Shown here one piece after another: positions 25,767 to 34,305 of a stretch of 64,000 bases of DNA. The notes under the pieces were generated by a model, which did not search any database, was not told the origin of the DNA, and saw only the letters and a list, made by a program, of their open reading frames with translations. How positions within the stretch are numbered: the first letter of the stretch is position 1; each line of letters opens with the position of its first letter. A program made the translations under genes and the position numbers. Origin of the DNA: Caulobacter hibisci (GTDB lineage: Bacteria; Pseudomonadota; Alphaproteobacteria; Caulobacterales; Caulobacteraceae); assembly GCF_016135805.1 (NCBI RefSeq), contig NZ_JADWOX010000017.1:57525-121524 (forward strand), read 5' to 3'.

Positions 25767-27592
25767 TGTGGCGCGCCCTCCGAGACGCAGATCTTGTAGT
25801 CGAGCGGCGCGATCGTCACGCGGTAGCTGCCCGGGGCGGCGGCGGCCGGGGCGCAGGCCCCGACAGCCGAACGCCAGGTCGCCGAAGTCGTCTCGACCTC
25901 GACCGGGGCCTCCACCGGAACCTGGCCGGTGTTGAACAGGACCAGGGCCTCGCGACCCTGGAGCAGACGGGAAACGGCCAGCAGGCCGGGCTTGTCGCCG
26001 GCGGCGCGGATCACCTGACGGCCCGAGCGCAGGGCCGGATCGGCGGCGCGCACCTTGGCCATGCCGGCGAGGGCGCGATAGAGCGGCGCGGTCGGATCGA
26101 AACGATCGGCGGAGCCTGGCTTGCCGCCGATCAGGCGGTTGTCGTTGTAGACGTCCACCTTGCTGGCGAACATGTCCTCGCGGGCGTCCTTGTCGTCGCC
26201 GTCGCCGGTGAAGCCCTGCTCGTCGCCGTAATAGAGGGTCGGCGCGCCGCGCAGGAACATCAGCATGGCGTGGGCCAGCACGTCGCGCTGGACCAGCTCG
26301 GCGTCCGGGGCGTCGGGATGGCCCTTCAGCAGCCGGCGACCGAAGCGGCCCATGTCGTGGTTGCCCAGAAAGGTCGGGATCTGGACGCCCGCCGTCTCGC
26401 CGCCACGATACAGCGCGTCGGCGGCGTAGAGCCGGGCGAAACGGTCGGTTCCGGCCTTGCCCGCCACCACCTCGGTCGCCGCCTGCTGGAAGGCGAAGTC
26501 GAGCGGAGCCGGAAAGCCGTCGACCACGGTCGAGCGGGCCAGGGTCACCGGATCGGGATCGGCCACCTCGGCGAAGATGTGGAAATTTGGGATCCCCCGC
26601 TTCTTCGCGCGATCGAGCATGGCCGGCACGAAGGCCTGCCAGAACTGCGGATTGACGTGCCGGGCGGTGTCGACGCGGAAGCCGTCAATCCCGAACTCGT
26701 CGATCCACTGGCCGTAGACGTCGATGAAGCCGGCCACCACGCGCGGATGCTCGGTGTAGAGGTCGTCCAGCCCGGCGAAGTCGCCATAGAGCGAGCTCTC
26801 GCCGACGAAATCGCTCTCGCCGCGGTTATGATAGTAGATCGGGTCGTTCAGCCAGTCGGGCTTCTTGACCCGTGCCTCGGCCGCCGGGACGTAGGGCGTG
26901 TAGGCGAAGTCGGGCCGAGTCAGCTTTGCAAAATTCTCAGTCGAGCCGTCGGCGTCGCCCGCGAAACCGGCGTTGATCGCCGCGCCCGAAACCCCGCCGC
27001 GCCGGCTGACCGGATAGTCGGCCTTGCCGCGATAGTCGCAGCGCCGGCCCTCGCATTCCTTCAGCTTGATGACGTCTGCCGTGTGGTTGATGACGATGTC
27101 GAGATAGACCTTCATCCCCCGCGCATGGGCCGCATCGACCAGGGCCTTGAAGTCGGCCTTGGTTCCCAGATGCGGATCGACGTCGGTGAAGTCGGTGATC
27201 CAGTAGCCGTGATAGGCGGCGCTTTCCTGGCCCTTGGGGCCCTGCACCACCTTGTTGACGAAGATCGGCGCCAGCCAGATCGCGGTCGCGCCCAGGCCCT
27301 GGATGTAGTCGAGCCTGCCGGCCAGGCCCTTGAAGTCGCCGCCGTGGAAGAAGCCCTTGTCGGCCGGGTCGTAGCCGGTGGCCAGGCGATCGCCCTTCAG
27401 GCCGCCACGGTCGTTAGCCGGGTCGCCGTTGGCGAAGCGGTCGGGCAGCACGAAGTAGATCACTTCGTCCTGGGGAAGCCGGTCGCGGAAGGTTTCGGAG
27501 GCCGCCAGGGCCGGGGCCGGGACGACGGTCGCGGCGAGACCGGCGCAGCCGAGCGCGGCCGCCAGCGTCCCCCACCGATTGCGGGTGCTCAT
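25763..27592 (-). CDS. Secreted GH13 alpha-amylase
   Basis: A periplasmic or secreted alpha-amylase family enzyme of 609 residues. A signal peptide ends near ALAASETF, and GH13 motifs follow: DIVINHTAD (region I), FGIDGFRVDTARHV (nucleophile Asp), HIFAEVADPD (acid Glu) and FLGNHDMGRFG (region IV). A C-terminal beta domain completes it. I choose ATG at 27592 because GGAGG lies 8 bases upstream; ATG 27607 would sit inside that Shine-Dalgarno. It diverges from the MalA-like receptor with 305 bases between the starts, and it heads the operon with the GH13 glucosidase. Confidence 0.94.
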   Translation of the reverse strand: MSTRNRWGTLAAALGCAGLAATVVPAPALAASETFRDRLPQDEVIYFVLPDRFANGDPANDRGGLKGDRLATGYDPADKGFFHGGDFKGLAGRLDYIQGLGATAIWLAPIFVNKVVQGPKGQESAAYHGYWITDFTDVDPHLGTKADFKALVDAAHARGMKVYLDIVINHTADVIKLKECEGRRCDYRGKADYPVSRRGGVSGAAINAGFAGDADGSTENFAKLTRPDFAYTPYVPAAEARVKKPDWLNDPIYYHNRGESDFVGESSLYGDFAGLDDLYTEHPRVVAGFIDVYGQWIDEFGIDGFRVDTARHVNPQFWQAFVPAMLDRAKKRGIPNFHIFAEVADPDPVTLARSTVVDGFPAPLDFAFQQAATEVVAGKAGTDRFARLYAADALYRGGETAGVQIPTFLGNHDMGRFGRRLLKGHPDAPDAELVQRDVLAHAMLMFLRGAPTLYYGDEQGFTGDGDDKDAREDMFASKVDVYNDNRLIGGKPGSADRFDPTAPLYRALAGMAKVRAADPALRSGRQVIRAAGDKPGLLAVSRLLQGREALVLFNTGQVPVEAPVEVETTSATWRSAVGACAPAAAAPGSYRVTIAPLDYKICVSEGAPQ

Positions 27593-27897
27593 CCCCGTCG
27601 CCTCCATCCCTTGTGTCGCGATCATCGACGGCGGGGCCGCGAGATCGATTTTGCATATATTTGCAAAGCCACTGACCTGCTGTCAATCCATTCGACCGGT
27701 GATCAGCCGCCGAAGACCTGTCGCACTGTGGCCAAATAGCCGCAAAAACCCCGCCTCAGCGCAGGAAAACGCAAGCTGCCGTCACGGAACATGACAATCC
27801 GTCCATTTTTCAGTTGCAAAAGGCGGAAGTCATTTGCAGTAATTTGCGCAACACGGCGCGGGAGAACCGCGCGGACAACTTTGCGGGAGGGAACATC
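27593..27897. promoter_or_regulatory. Divergent amylase-MalA control region with candidate operators
   Basis: This 305-base gap is AT-richer than its surroundings. It holds TTTGCAAA at 27660-27667 (68 bases above the amylase ATG), TTGCAAAA at 27814-27821, TTTGCAGT at 27833-27840 and TTTGCGCAA at 27843-27851 (47 bases above the receptor ATG). A GGGAGGG Shine-Dalgarno precedes 27898. The motif set matches that upstream of the permease, suggesting joint LacI-type control. Confidence 0.55.
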
Positions 27898-30660
27898 ATG
27901 GACATCCGATTCAAGCTGCGCCGCGCGGCGCTGATGAGCGGGGCCGCCACCGGCCTGGCGCTGCTGGTCGCCGCCGGGGCCGCGCAGGCCCAGGACGCCG
28001 CCGCCCAGAGCACCGAGACCACGGTCGAGGAAATCACCGTCACCGGCATCCGGGCCTCGATCGAGAACTCGATCGCCCTGAAGAAGGCCTCGACCTCGAT
28101 CGTCGAGACCGTCTCGGCCGAAGACATCGGCAAGCTGCCCGACACCTCGATCGCCGAATCCCTGGCCCGCCTGCCCGGCCTGACCGCCCAGCGCCTCGAC
28201 GGCCGCGCCCAGTCGATCTCGGTCCGGGGCCTGGGTCCCGACTTCAACACCGTGCTGCTGAACGGCCGCGAGCAGGTCTCGACCAGCGACAACCGCGGCG
28301 TCGAGTTCGACCAGTATCCGTCCGAAATCCTCAGCGGCGTCGTCGTCTACAAGACGCCCGACGCCAGCCTGGTGGGCCAGGGCCTGGCCGCCACGGTCGA
28401 CCTGCGCACCATCCGCCCGCTGGACTACGGCAAGCAGGTCATCTCAGCCAACGCCCGCTACGAGATGAACGGCGAGAAGAAGCTGAACCCGGACGCCGAG
28501 GACACCGGCCGCCGTTTCAGCGCCACCTATGTCGACCAGTTCGCCGACGACACCATCGGCGTCGCGGTCTCGGCGTCGTACATCTCCTCGCCGACCCAGA
28601 GCCGCCGCTTCAACGCCTGGGGCTATCCGACCACGGGCGCCAACAACGCCCTGGTGATCGGCGGCGCCAAGCCGTACGTGCAGTCCAATAACCTCAAGCG
28701 CACCGGCGTCATCGGCGTGCTGGAGTACAAGCCGACCGACAAGTTCCGCAGCGCGCTCGACGTCTACTATTCCGAGTTCAAGGAAAAGCAGATCCTGCGC
28801 GGCATCGAGCTGCCGCTCTACTGGAGCTCGGCCTCGCTGCAGCCGGGCTACACCGTCACCGACGGCATCGTCACCTCGGGCACCTATACGGGCGTCAAGG
28901 GCGTGATGCGCAACGACCTCAACACCCGTGACGCCAAGCTCGGCTCGCTGGGCTGGAACACCTCCTACGAGCTCGACAACGGCTGGACCCTGGCCGCCGA
29001 CCTGTCGTGGTCGCACGCCGAGCGCAAGGACGTGATCTTCGAGTCCTATTCGGGCACCGGCCCCAGCGGCACGGGCGCGACCGACACCCTGGGCTTCACC
29101 ACCACCCCGGGCGCGGGCACCATCTTCAGCTCGACGCTGGACTACACCAACGCCTCGCAGATCGTGCTGACCGACCCGCAAGGCTGGGGCGGTGGCGCGG
29201 CGGGCGGCGCCCTGACCCAGGCCGGCTTCTACAACACGCCCTCGATCGAGGACGAGCTGAAGGCCATCAAGCTGTCGGCCAAGCGCGACCTGTCGTGGGG
29301 CCCGATCAACAGCGTCGAGATCGCCTACAACGGCAGCAAGCGCGAGAAGGAAAAGGAAGTCCACGAAAGCTTCCTGACCTTCGGCGGCCGCATCGCCGAC
29401 GGCGCCCCGACCAGCCGCGCCATCCCGACCGCCGCCATCATCGGCACGGCCGACCTAAGCCTGATCGGCATCAAGGGCATGCTCGCCTATGATCCGATGT
29501 ACCTGCTGAACAACGGCTACTACACGCTGATCGCCGACCAGAACCCGGCCGTGCAGACCCGCAACTGGTCGGTGCGCGAAGAGGTGCACCTGGCCTATGT
29601 GAAGTTCGGCATCGACAGCGAAGTCGGCTCGATCCCGGTGACCGGCAACGCCGGGGTGCAGGTGGTCTATACCGACCAGTTCTCGACCGGCGTGGCCGTC
29701 GATCCCAACGACGTCGCCAACCCGACCTCGACCGACGACGGCGACAAGTACACCTACGTCCTGCCCAGCCTGAACCTGATCTTCGGCCTGCAGAACGACA
29801 CCAAGCTGCGCGTCGGCCTGGCTCGCACCCTGGCCCGCGCCCGGATGGACGAACTGCGCGCCAGCCAGTCGTTCAACCAGACCCCGGCCTACCTGACCTC
29901 GACCGATCCGAACCGCTCGTACTTCAGCGCCAGCGGCGGCAACCCGAACCTGCGCCCCTACATCGCGGACGGCATCGACGTCTCGGTGGAGAAGTACTTC
30001 GGCCGCTCGTCCTACCTGTCGGTCGCCGCCTACTACAAGAAGCTGTCGAACTACGTGAATTCCAACGCCTCGAGCTACAAGGACTTCGCGGCCTTCACCT
30101 ACCTGCTGACTCCCGCCCAGCGCGCCGCGCTCGGCACCACCGTCGGCCTGGTCACCGGTCCGGACAACGGCAAGGGCGGCTATATCCGCGGCGTCGAGTT
30201 CTCGACCACGCTGCAGGGCGACCTGCTGTGGGAGCCGCTGAGCCACTTCGGCCTGCAATTCAGCGCCTCGCTGACCGACAGCGAAGTCAAGCTGACCGAC
30301 GACAGCGACCCGATCGACATGCCCGGCCTGTCGAAGAAGGTGATCAACACCACGTTCTACTACGAGAACAACGGCTTCAACGCTCGGATCAGCAACCGCT
30401 ATCGCGGCAAGTTCCTGGGCGAGGTCGCCGGCCTGTCGGCCGCCCGCACCTACCGCACGGTGGACACCGAGTCGGTCCTCGACGCCCAGATCGGCTACGA
30501 GTTCCGCGCCGGTCCGCTGGAAGGCCTGTCGCTGATGCTGCAAGCCAACAACATCACCGACGAGCCGTTCAAGACCTACGAGAACGGCGATAAGCGCCGG
30601 ACCATCGACTACCAGAAGTACGGCACCACCTACATGTTCGGTGTCGCCTACAAGTTCTAG
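27898..30660 (+). CDS. malA: TonB-dependent maltodextrin receptor (MalA-like)
   Basis: An outer membrane TonB-dependent receptor of 920 residues. The signal peptide ends near AGAAQAQDA, a TonB-box-like VEEITVTGI follows, then the plug domain (DIGKLPDTSIAESLARLPG, RGLGPDFNTVLLNGRE) and a 22-strand barrel ending in GVAYKF with the terminal Phe. The mature mass of about 100 kDa matches the known maltodextrin transporter MalA of C. crescentus, and the flanking amylases, permease and LacI regulator are those of that locus. ATG at 27898 has GGGAGGGAA upstream. A strong terminator follows. Confidence 0.9.
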   Translation: MDIRFKLRRAALMSGAATGLALLVAAGAAQAQDAAAQSTETTVEEITVTGIRASIENSIALKKASTSIVETVSAEDIGKLPDTSIAESLARLPGLTAQRLDGRAQSISVRGLGPDFNTVLLNGREQVSTSDNRGVEFDQYPSEILSGVVVYKTPDASLVGQGLAATVDLRTIRPLDYGKQVISANARYEMNGEKKLNPDAEDTGRRFSATYVDQFADDTIGVAVSASYISSPTQSRRFNAWGYPTTGANNALVIGGAKPYVQSNNLKRTGVIGVLEYKPTDKFRSALDVYYSEFKEKQILRGIELPLYWSSASLQPGYTVTDGIVTSGTYTGVKGVMRNDLNTRDAKLGSLGWNTSYELDNGWTLAADLSWSHAERKDVIFESYSGTGPSGTGATDTLGFTTTPGAGTIFSSTLDYTNASQIVLTDPQGWGGGAAGGALTQAGFYNTPSIEDELKAIKLSAKRDLSWGPINSVEIAYNGSKREKEKEVHESFLTFGGRIADGAPTSRAIPTAAIIGTADLSLIGIKGMLAYDPMYLLNNGYYTLIADQNPAVQTRNWSVREEVHLAYVKFGIDSEVGSIPVTGNAGVQVVYTDQFSTGVAVDPNDVANPTSTDDGDKYTYVLPSLNLIFGLQNDTKLRVGLARTLARARMDELRASQSFNQTPAYLTSTDPNRSYFSASGGNPNLRPYIADGIDVSVEKYFGRSSYLSVAAYYKKLSNYVNSNASSYKDFAAFTYLLTPAQRAALGTTVGLVTGPDNGKGGYIRGVEFSTTLQGDLLWEPLSHFGLQFSASLTDSEVKLTDDSDPIDMPGLSKKVINTTFYYENNGFNARISNRYRGKFLGEVAGLSAARTYRTVDTESVLDAQIGYEFRAGPLEGLSLMLQANNITDEPFKTYENGDKRRTIDYQKYGTTYMFGVAYKF

Positions 30661-30684
30661 GGCGCGATCTTCCCCCGTGCCTCA

Positions 30685-30720
30685 CCCCCGTCGGCTTCCT
30701 GCGCCGACGGGGGTTTTTCT
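30685..30720 (+). terminator. Intrinsic terminator after the MalA-like gene
   Basis: A perfect 11-bp stem, CCCCCGTCGGC with its complement, is followed by TTTTTCTTTTTT. It lies 24 bases after the receptor stop and separates it from the halogenase-like gene. Confidence 0.9.
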
Positions 30721-30795
30721 TTTTTGTAGGAGACGGCGACGATCAGGGAGCGCCCCGACAGAAAGGGCGACCGCGAGCCGCAAAGGGAGGACGCC

Positions 30796-32310
30796 ATGGA
30801 TACGGGACCGATCCGCAACGTGGTCATCGTCGGCGGCGGCACCGCCGGCTGGATGAGCGCGGCTCTGCTGGCCAAGGCCCTCGGCTCTTCGGCCAGGATC
30901 CGGCTGGTCGAGTCCGAGGAGATCGGCACGGTCGGGGTCGGCGAGGCCTCGATCCCCCAGCTGCGCCACTTCAACGCCTTCATCGGTCTCGACGAGGACG
31001 CCTTCCTGCGGGCGACCGAAGGGACCATCAAGCTCGGCATCGAGTTCATCGACTGGTTCAAGCGCGGCCACAGCTACATGCACGCCTTCGGCCCGGTCGG
31101 CCGCACGCTGGGCACGACGCCCTTCCATCACTATTGGCTGGACGCCCGCCGACGCGGGGCCGCCGACGAGGACTTCTGGGCCTGGTCGGCCAACGCCCTG
31201 GCCGCCCGCACCGGCCGCTTCGGCCGCGCGCCGAGTGGCGGCGACGAGCCGCTGACCTGGGCCTTCCATTTCGACGCCGTGCTCTATGCCCGCCACCTGC
31301 GCGCCCATGCCGAGGCCCGGGGCGTCGAGCGCCTGGAAGGCCGGGTGGTCGAGATCGACCAGGATCCCGACAGCGGCTTCGTCCGGGCCGTGGTTCTGAA
31401 GGACGGCCGGCGGGTGCAGGGCGAGCTGTTCATCGACTGCTCGGGCTTCCGCGGCCTGCTGATCGAGGAGGCGCTGAAGACCGGCTACGAGGACTGGCGG
31501 GGCTGGCTGCCGATGGACAGCGCCTGGGCCGTGCCCAGCCGCGATGCGGCCGCTCCCGTTCCCTACACCCGCGCCTGGGCCCGCGAGGCCGGCTGGCAGT
31601 GGCGGATCCCGCTACAGCACCGCACAGGCAACGGCCACGTCTTCTCCAGCGCCTGGACCGACAAGGACACCGCTCGCCAGGTGCTGATGGACAATCTGGA
31701 AGGCGAGGCCCTGGCCGAGCCGCGGCTGCTGACCTTCGTCACCGGCCGCCGCAAGCAGGCCTGGAACCGCAACGTCGTGGCCCTGGGCCTGGCGTCGGGC
31801 TTCATGGAGCCGCTGGAATCGACCAGCATCCACCTGGTGCAGTCGGGCCTGGCGCGACTGCTGGCGCTGTTCCCCGACACTGGCTTCGACCCGGCCCTGA
31901 CCGCCGAGTTCAATCGCCAGACCGCCGAGGAATACGCCAATATCCGCGACTTCATCGTGCTGCACTACAAGGCCACCGAGCGCGAGGACACCCCGTTCTG
32001 GGCCAGTCGCAAGGCGATGGAGATCCCCGACAGCCTGGCCGCGCGGATGGCGCTGTTCGCCGGGCCCGGCCGGATCTTCAGTCGCGAGGAGGATCTCTTC
32101 AAGGAAGGCAGCTGGGTGCAGGTGCTGCTGGGCCAGGGCGTGGTCCCGGCCGCCAGCCATCCGATGACCGCGACGGTCGCCGACGCCCAGGCCGACGGCT
32201 GGCTGTCCAACCTGGCCCACATCGCCGCCCGCACCGCAGGATCGTTGCCGACCCACGCCGATTTCCTGGCCGCGCTGGGATCGTCTCCGAACGCGCGCCT
32301 GGCCGGCTGA
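30796..32310 (+). CDS. Tryptophan-halogenase-family flavoprotein
   Basis: A 504-residue FADH2-dependent oxygenase of the tryptophan 7-halogenase fold. Residues 12-22 give the FAD motif VGGGTAGWMSA, the family signature W-x-W-x-I-P appears as GWQWRIP near residue 266, and FMEPLESTSIH resembles the segment holding the active-site Glu. A Lys in GTIKLGIEF sits where the halogenase Lys is expected. Such genes often flank TonB-dependent receptors in Caulobacterales; most have unknown substrates and may not halogenate. It has GGGAGG before its ATG and ends 2 bases from the convergent cpaH gene. Confidence 0.88.
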   Translation: MDTGPIRNVVIVGGGTAGWMSAALLAKALGSSARIRLVESEEIGTVGVGEASIPQLRHFNAFIGLDEDAFLRATEGTIKLGIEFIDWFKRGHSYMHAFGPVGRTLGTTPFHHYWLDARRRGAADEDFWAWSANALAARTGRFGRAPSGGDEPLTWAFHFDAVLYARHLRAHAEARGVERLEGRVVEIDQDPDSGFVRAVVLKDGRRVQGELFIDCSGFRGLLIEEALKTGYEDWRGWLPMDSAWAVPSRDAAAPVPYTRAWAREAGWQWRIPLQHRTGNGHVFSSAWTDKDTARQVLMDNLEGEALAEPRLLTFVTGRRKQAWNRNVVALGLASGFMEPLESTSIHLVQSGLARLLALFPDTGFDPALTAEFNRQTAEEYANIRDFIVLHYKATEREDTPFWASRKAMEIPDSLAARMALFAGPGRIFSREEDLFKEGSWVQVLLGQGVVPAASHPMTATVADAQADGWLSNLAHIAARTAGSLPTHADFLAALGSSPNARLAG

Positions 32311-32312
32311 GG

Positions 32313-33305
32313 TCAGCCGACGGGCTTCTTGGCCATCATGTCGGAGATCTTGATGAACGCCGGCCCGAGGATGACGACGAACAGCACCGGCAGGAAGAAC
32401 ACGATCATCGGCACGGTCAGCTTGGGCGGCAGGCTGGCGGCCTTCTTCTCGGCGGCCGACAGGCGCAGCTCGCGGTTTTCCTTGGCCATCACCCGCAGGG
32501 CCGTGCCCAGGGGCGTGCCGTAGCGCTCGGCCTGGATCATGGCCGTGGCCACCGACTTGATGCCGGGGTGGTTGGTGCGTCGGGCCAGGCCCTCATAGGC
32601 CAGGCGCCGGTCGGGCAGGTAGGACAGCTCGGCGGTGAGCAGGCTGAGCTCCTCGGCCAGCTCCATCGAGGACGAGCCGACCTCGGCGCCGACCTTCTGG
32701 ATCGCCGCCTCGATCGACATGCCGCTTTCCACGCAGATCAGCAGCAGGTCCAGCGCGTCGGGAAAGGCCGAGACGATGGACTCGCGGCGCTTCTGGGCGA
32801 CGTTCTGGATGTAGACGTTGGGGGCGTAGTAGCCGATCGTCAGCCCGCCCACGCACAGCGCCAGCTTCTGCATGCCTTGCAGGCCGAAGTCGTTGATCCC
32901 GTAGACATAGATCGCCGCCAGCAGGGCGAAGGCGAACGGCATCACGAAGCGGAAGAAGTAGAAGGTCGAGACCGGCTTGGGGCCGCGGAAGCCGGCCTGG
33001 GCCAGCTTGTCGACGACCTTGGGGTCTTCGAGCAGACGCGACAGCTGCAGCCGGTCGACGATGGTCTTGTAGACGCCATCGTCGGTGTGGCGCAGGGACG
33101 AGCCGGAGTTCGTCCCGCCCTTCTGGGCCATGGCGGCGCGCGAGCGGCGGCGCAGCTCCTCGCGGCGGTTGGCCACCGACTTCAGCCGGCTTTCCAGCCC
33201 GTTGCTGGTCATCGCCGGCGCGGCCAGGGTGATGATGGTGGCGAACACCACCAGCGCCACGAAGGCGCTCAGCAGGTTCGACGGATCGGTCAGCATCGCG
33301 GCCAT
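32313..33305 (-). CDS. cpaH: Flp pilus assembly membrane protein TadC (CpaH)
   Basis: A 330-residue platform protein of the tight adherence pilus with a type II secretion F domain. Membrane segments lie at about residues 10-30, near 100-145 and at the C-terminus (MIVFFLPVLFVVILGPAFI). The T2SSF core includes FPDALDLLLICVESGMSIEAAI, which is the family signature. It pairs with CpaG to form the inner membrane platform on which CpaF acts. It is the last gene of the cpa cluster and ends against the halogenase-like gene. Confidence 0.93.
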   Translation of the reverse strand: MAAMLTDPSNLLSAFVALVVFATIITLAAPAMTSNGLESRLKSVANRREELRRRSRAAMAQKGGTNSGSSLRHTDDGVYKTIVDRLQLSRLLEDPKVVDKLAQAGFRGPKPVSTFYFFRFVMPFAFALLAAIYVYGINDFGLQGMQKLALCVGGLTIGYYAPNVYIQNVAQKRRESIVSAFPDALDLLLICVESGMSIEAAIQKVGAEVGSSSMELAEELSLLTAELSYLPDRRLAYEGLARRTNHPGIKSVATAMIQAERYGTPLGTALRVMAKENRELRLSAAEKKAASLPPKLTVPMIVFFLPVLFVVILGPAFIKISDMMAKKPVG

Positions 33306-33318
33306 GCGTTCCCTCCCC

Positions 33319-34296
33319 CTAGAACTTGAAGTTGATCATGCGGCGCATGATGAAGATGCCCATGCTCATCCAGATCGCCGCGCCCAGCAGCAGCACCCGG
33401 CCGCGCACGTCGCTGAACAGCACGGCCATGTAGTCGGGAGCGATCACCGAGATCAGGATGGTCACGCCGGGCGGCAGGCAGCCGATGATGAAGGCCGAGG
33501 CGACGGCTTCGGCCGACAGCGCCTTGATCTTCTCGGCCATCAGCTTTCGCGAACGCAGCACGGTCGACAGGTTGCCCAGCGCCTCGGCCAGGTTGCCGCC
33601 GGTCTTCTGCTGGATGTTCAGGACGATCGCGAAGAACCGCACTTCCGAGGTCGGCATGCGCTCGTAGAGGCGCTCCAGGGCGCTGTCGAGCGGCATGCCC
33701 ATGCCGATGTTCTCGGTCAGGGTGCGGAACTCGCCGGCCAGGGGCTCGGGGCACTCCTTGCCGATGATCTTCAGACAGTCGTGGACCGGCAGGCCCGACT
33801 TGATGCCGCGCACGATGATGTCGACGGCGTCGGAGAAGGCTTCGGTGAACTTCTTGGTCCGGCCCTTGGCCATGAAGCCGACGACCCAGCGCGGCAGGCC
33901 GAAGCCGGCCGCGAAGCCGCCGCCCAGGGCCACCAGCGGCATCTTCTGGACGAGCAGCAGCACCAGGGCGACGACGACGCCCAGCACCCCGCTGATGATC
34001 CAGAACATCTTGACGTTTTCGCCCAGGCCGGCGGCGCGCAGGCGGGCGGCGATCGTCAGGGTCGCCTTCTTCTGCTTGCGGTCCTGCTCCTTGAGCGTCT
34101 TGAGGATCTGCTTGCGGCGGGCGTCGGGGGTGTTGGCCGCGACCTTGGCCCGCGCGGCGGCCTGGCGCTCGCCGCCGCCGACGATCACCTGGGCGCGCTT
34201 GGCGGCCTTGGCGCCGCCGCTTTCGCCGCCGCCGGTCAGCACGAAGCCCAGCCCCGCGATGGTGATGAAGCCGAGAACGGCGATCAGGATGAACAT
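33319..34296 (-). CDS. cpaG: Flp pilus assembly membrane protein TadB (CpaG)
   Basis: A 325-residue T2SSF-domain protein, the partner of CpaH. It has an N-terminal membrane helix (FILIAVLGFITIAGLGFVL), a basic cytoplasmic stretch (RKQILKTLKEQDRKQKKA), a central hydrophobic pair (about 110-150), the T2SSF segment FSDAVDIIVRGIKSGLPVHDC and two more helices near the C-terminus. The gap to cpaH is 13 bases, which indicates one transcript. Confidence 0.93.
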   Translation of the reverse strand: MFILIAVLGFITIAGLGFVLTGGGESGGAKAAKRAQVIVGGGERQAAARAKVAANTPDARRKQILKTLKEQDRKQKKATLTIAARLRAAGLGENVKMFWIISGVLGVVVALVLLLVQKMPLVALGGGFAAGFGLPRWVVGFMAKGRTKKFTEAFSDAVDIIVRGIKSGLPVHDCLKIIGKECPEPLAGEFRTLTENIGMGMPLDSALERLYERMPTSEVRFFAIVLNIQQKTGGNLAEALGNLSTVLRSRKLMAEKIKALSAEAVASAFIIGCLPPGVTILISVIAPDYMAVLFSDVRGRVLLLGAAIWMSMGIFIMRRMINFKF

Positions 34297-34305
34297 GCCC
34301 GCGCC

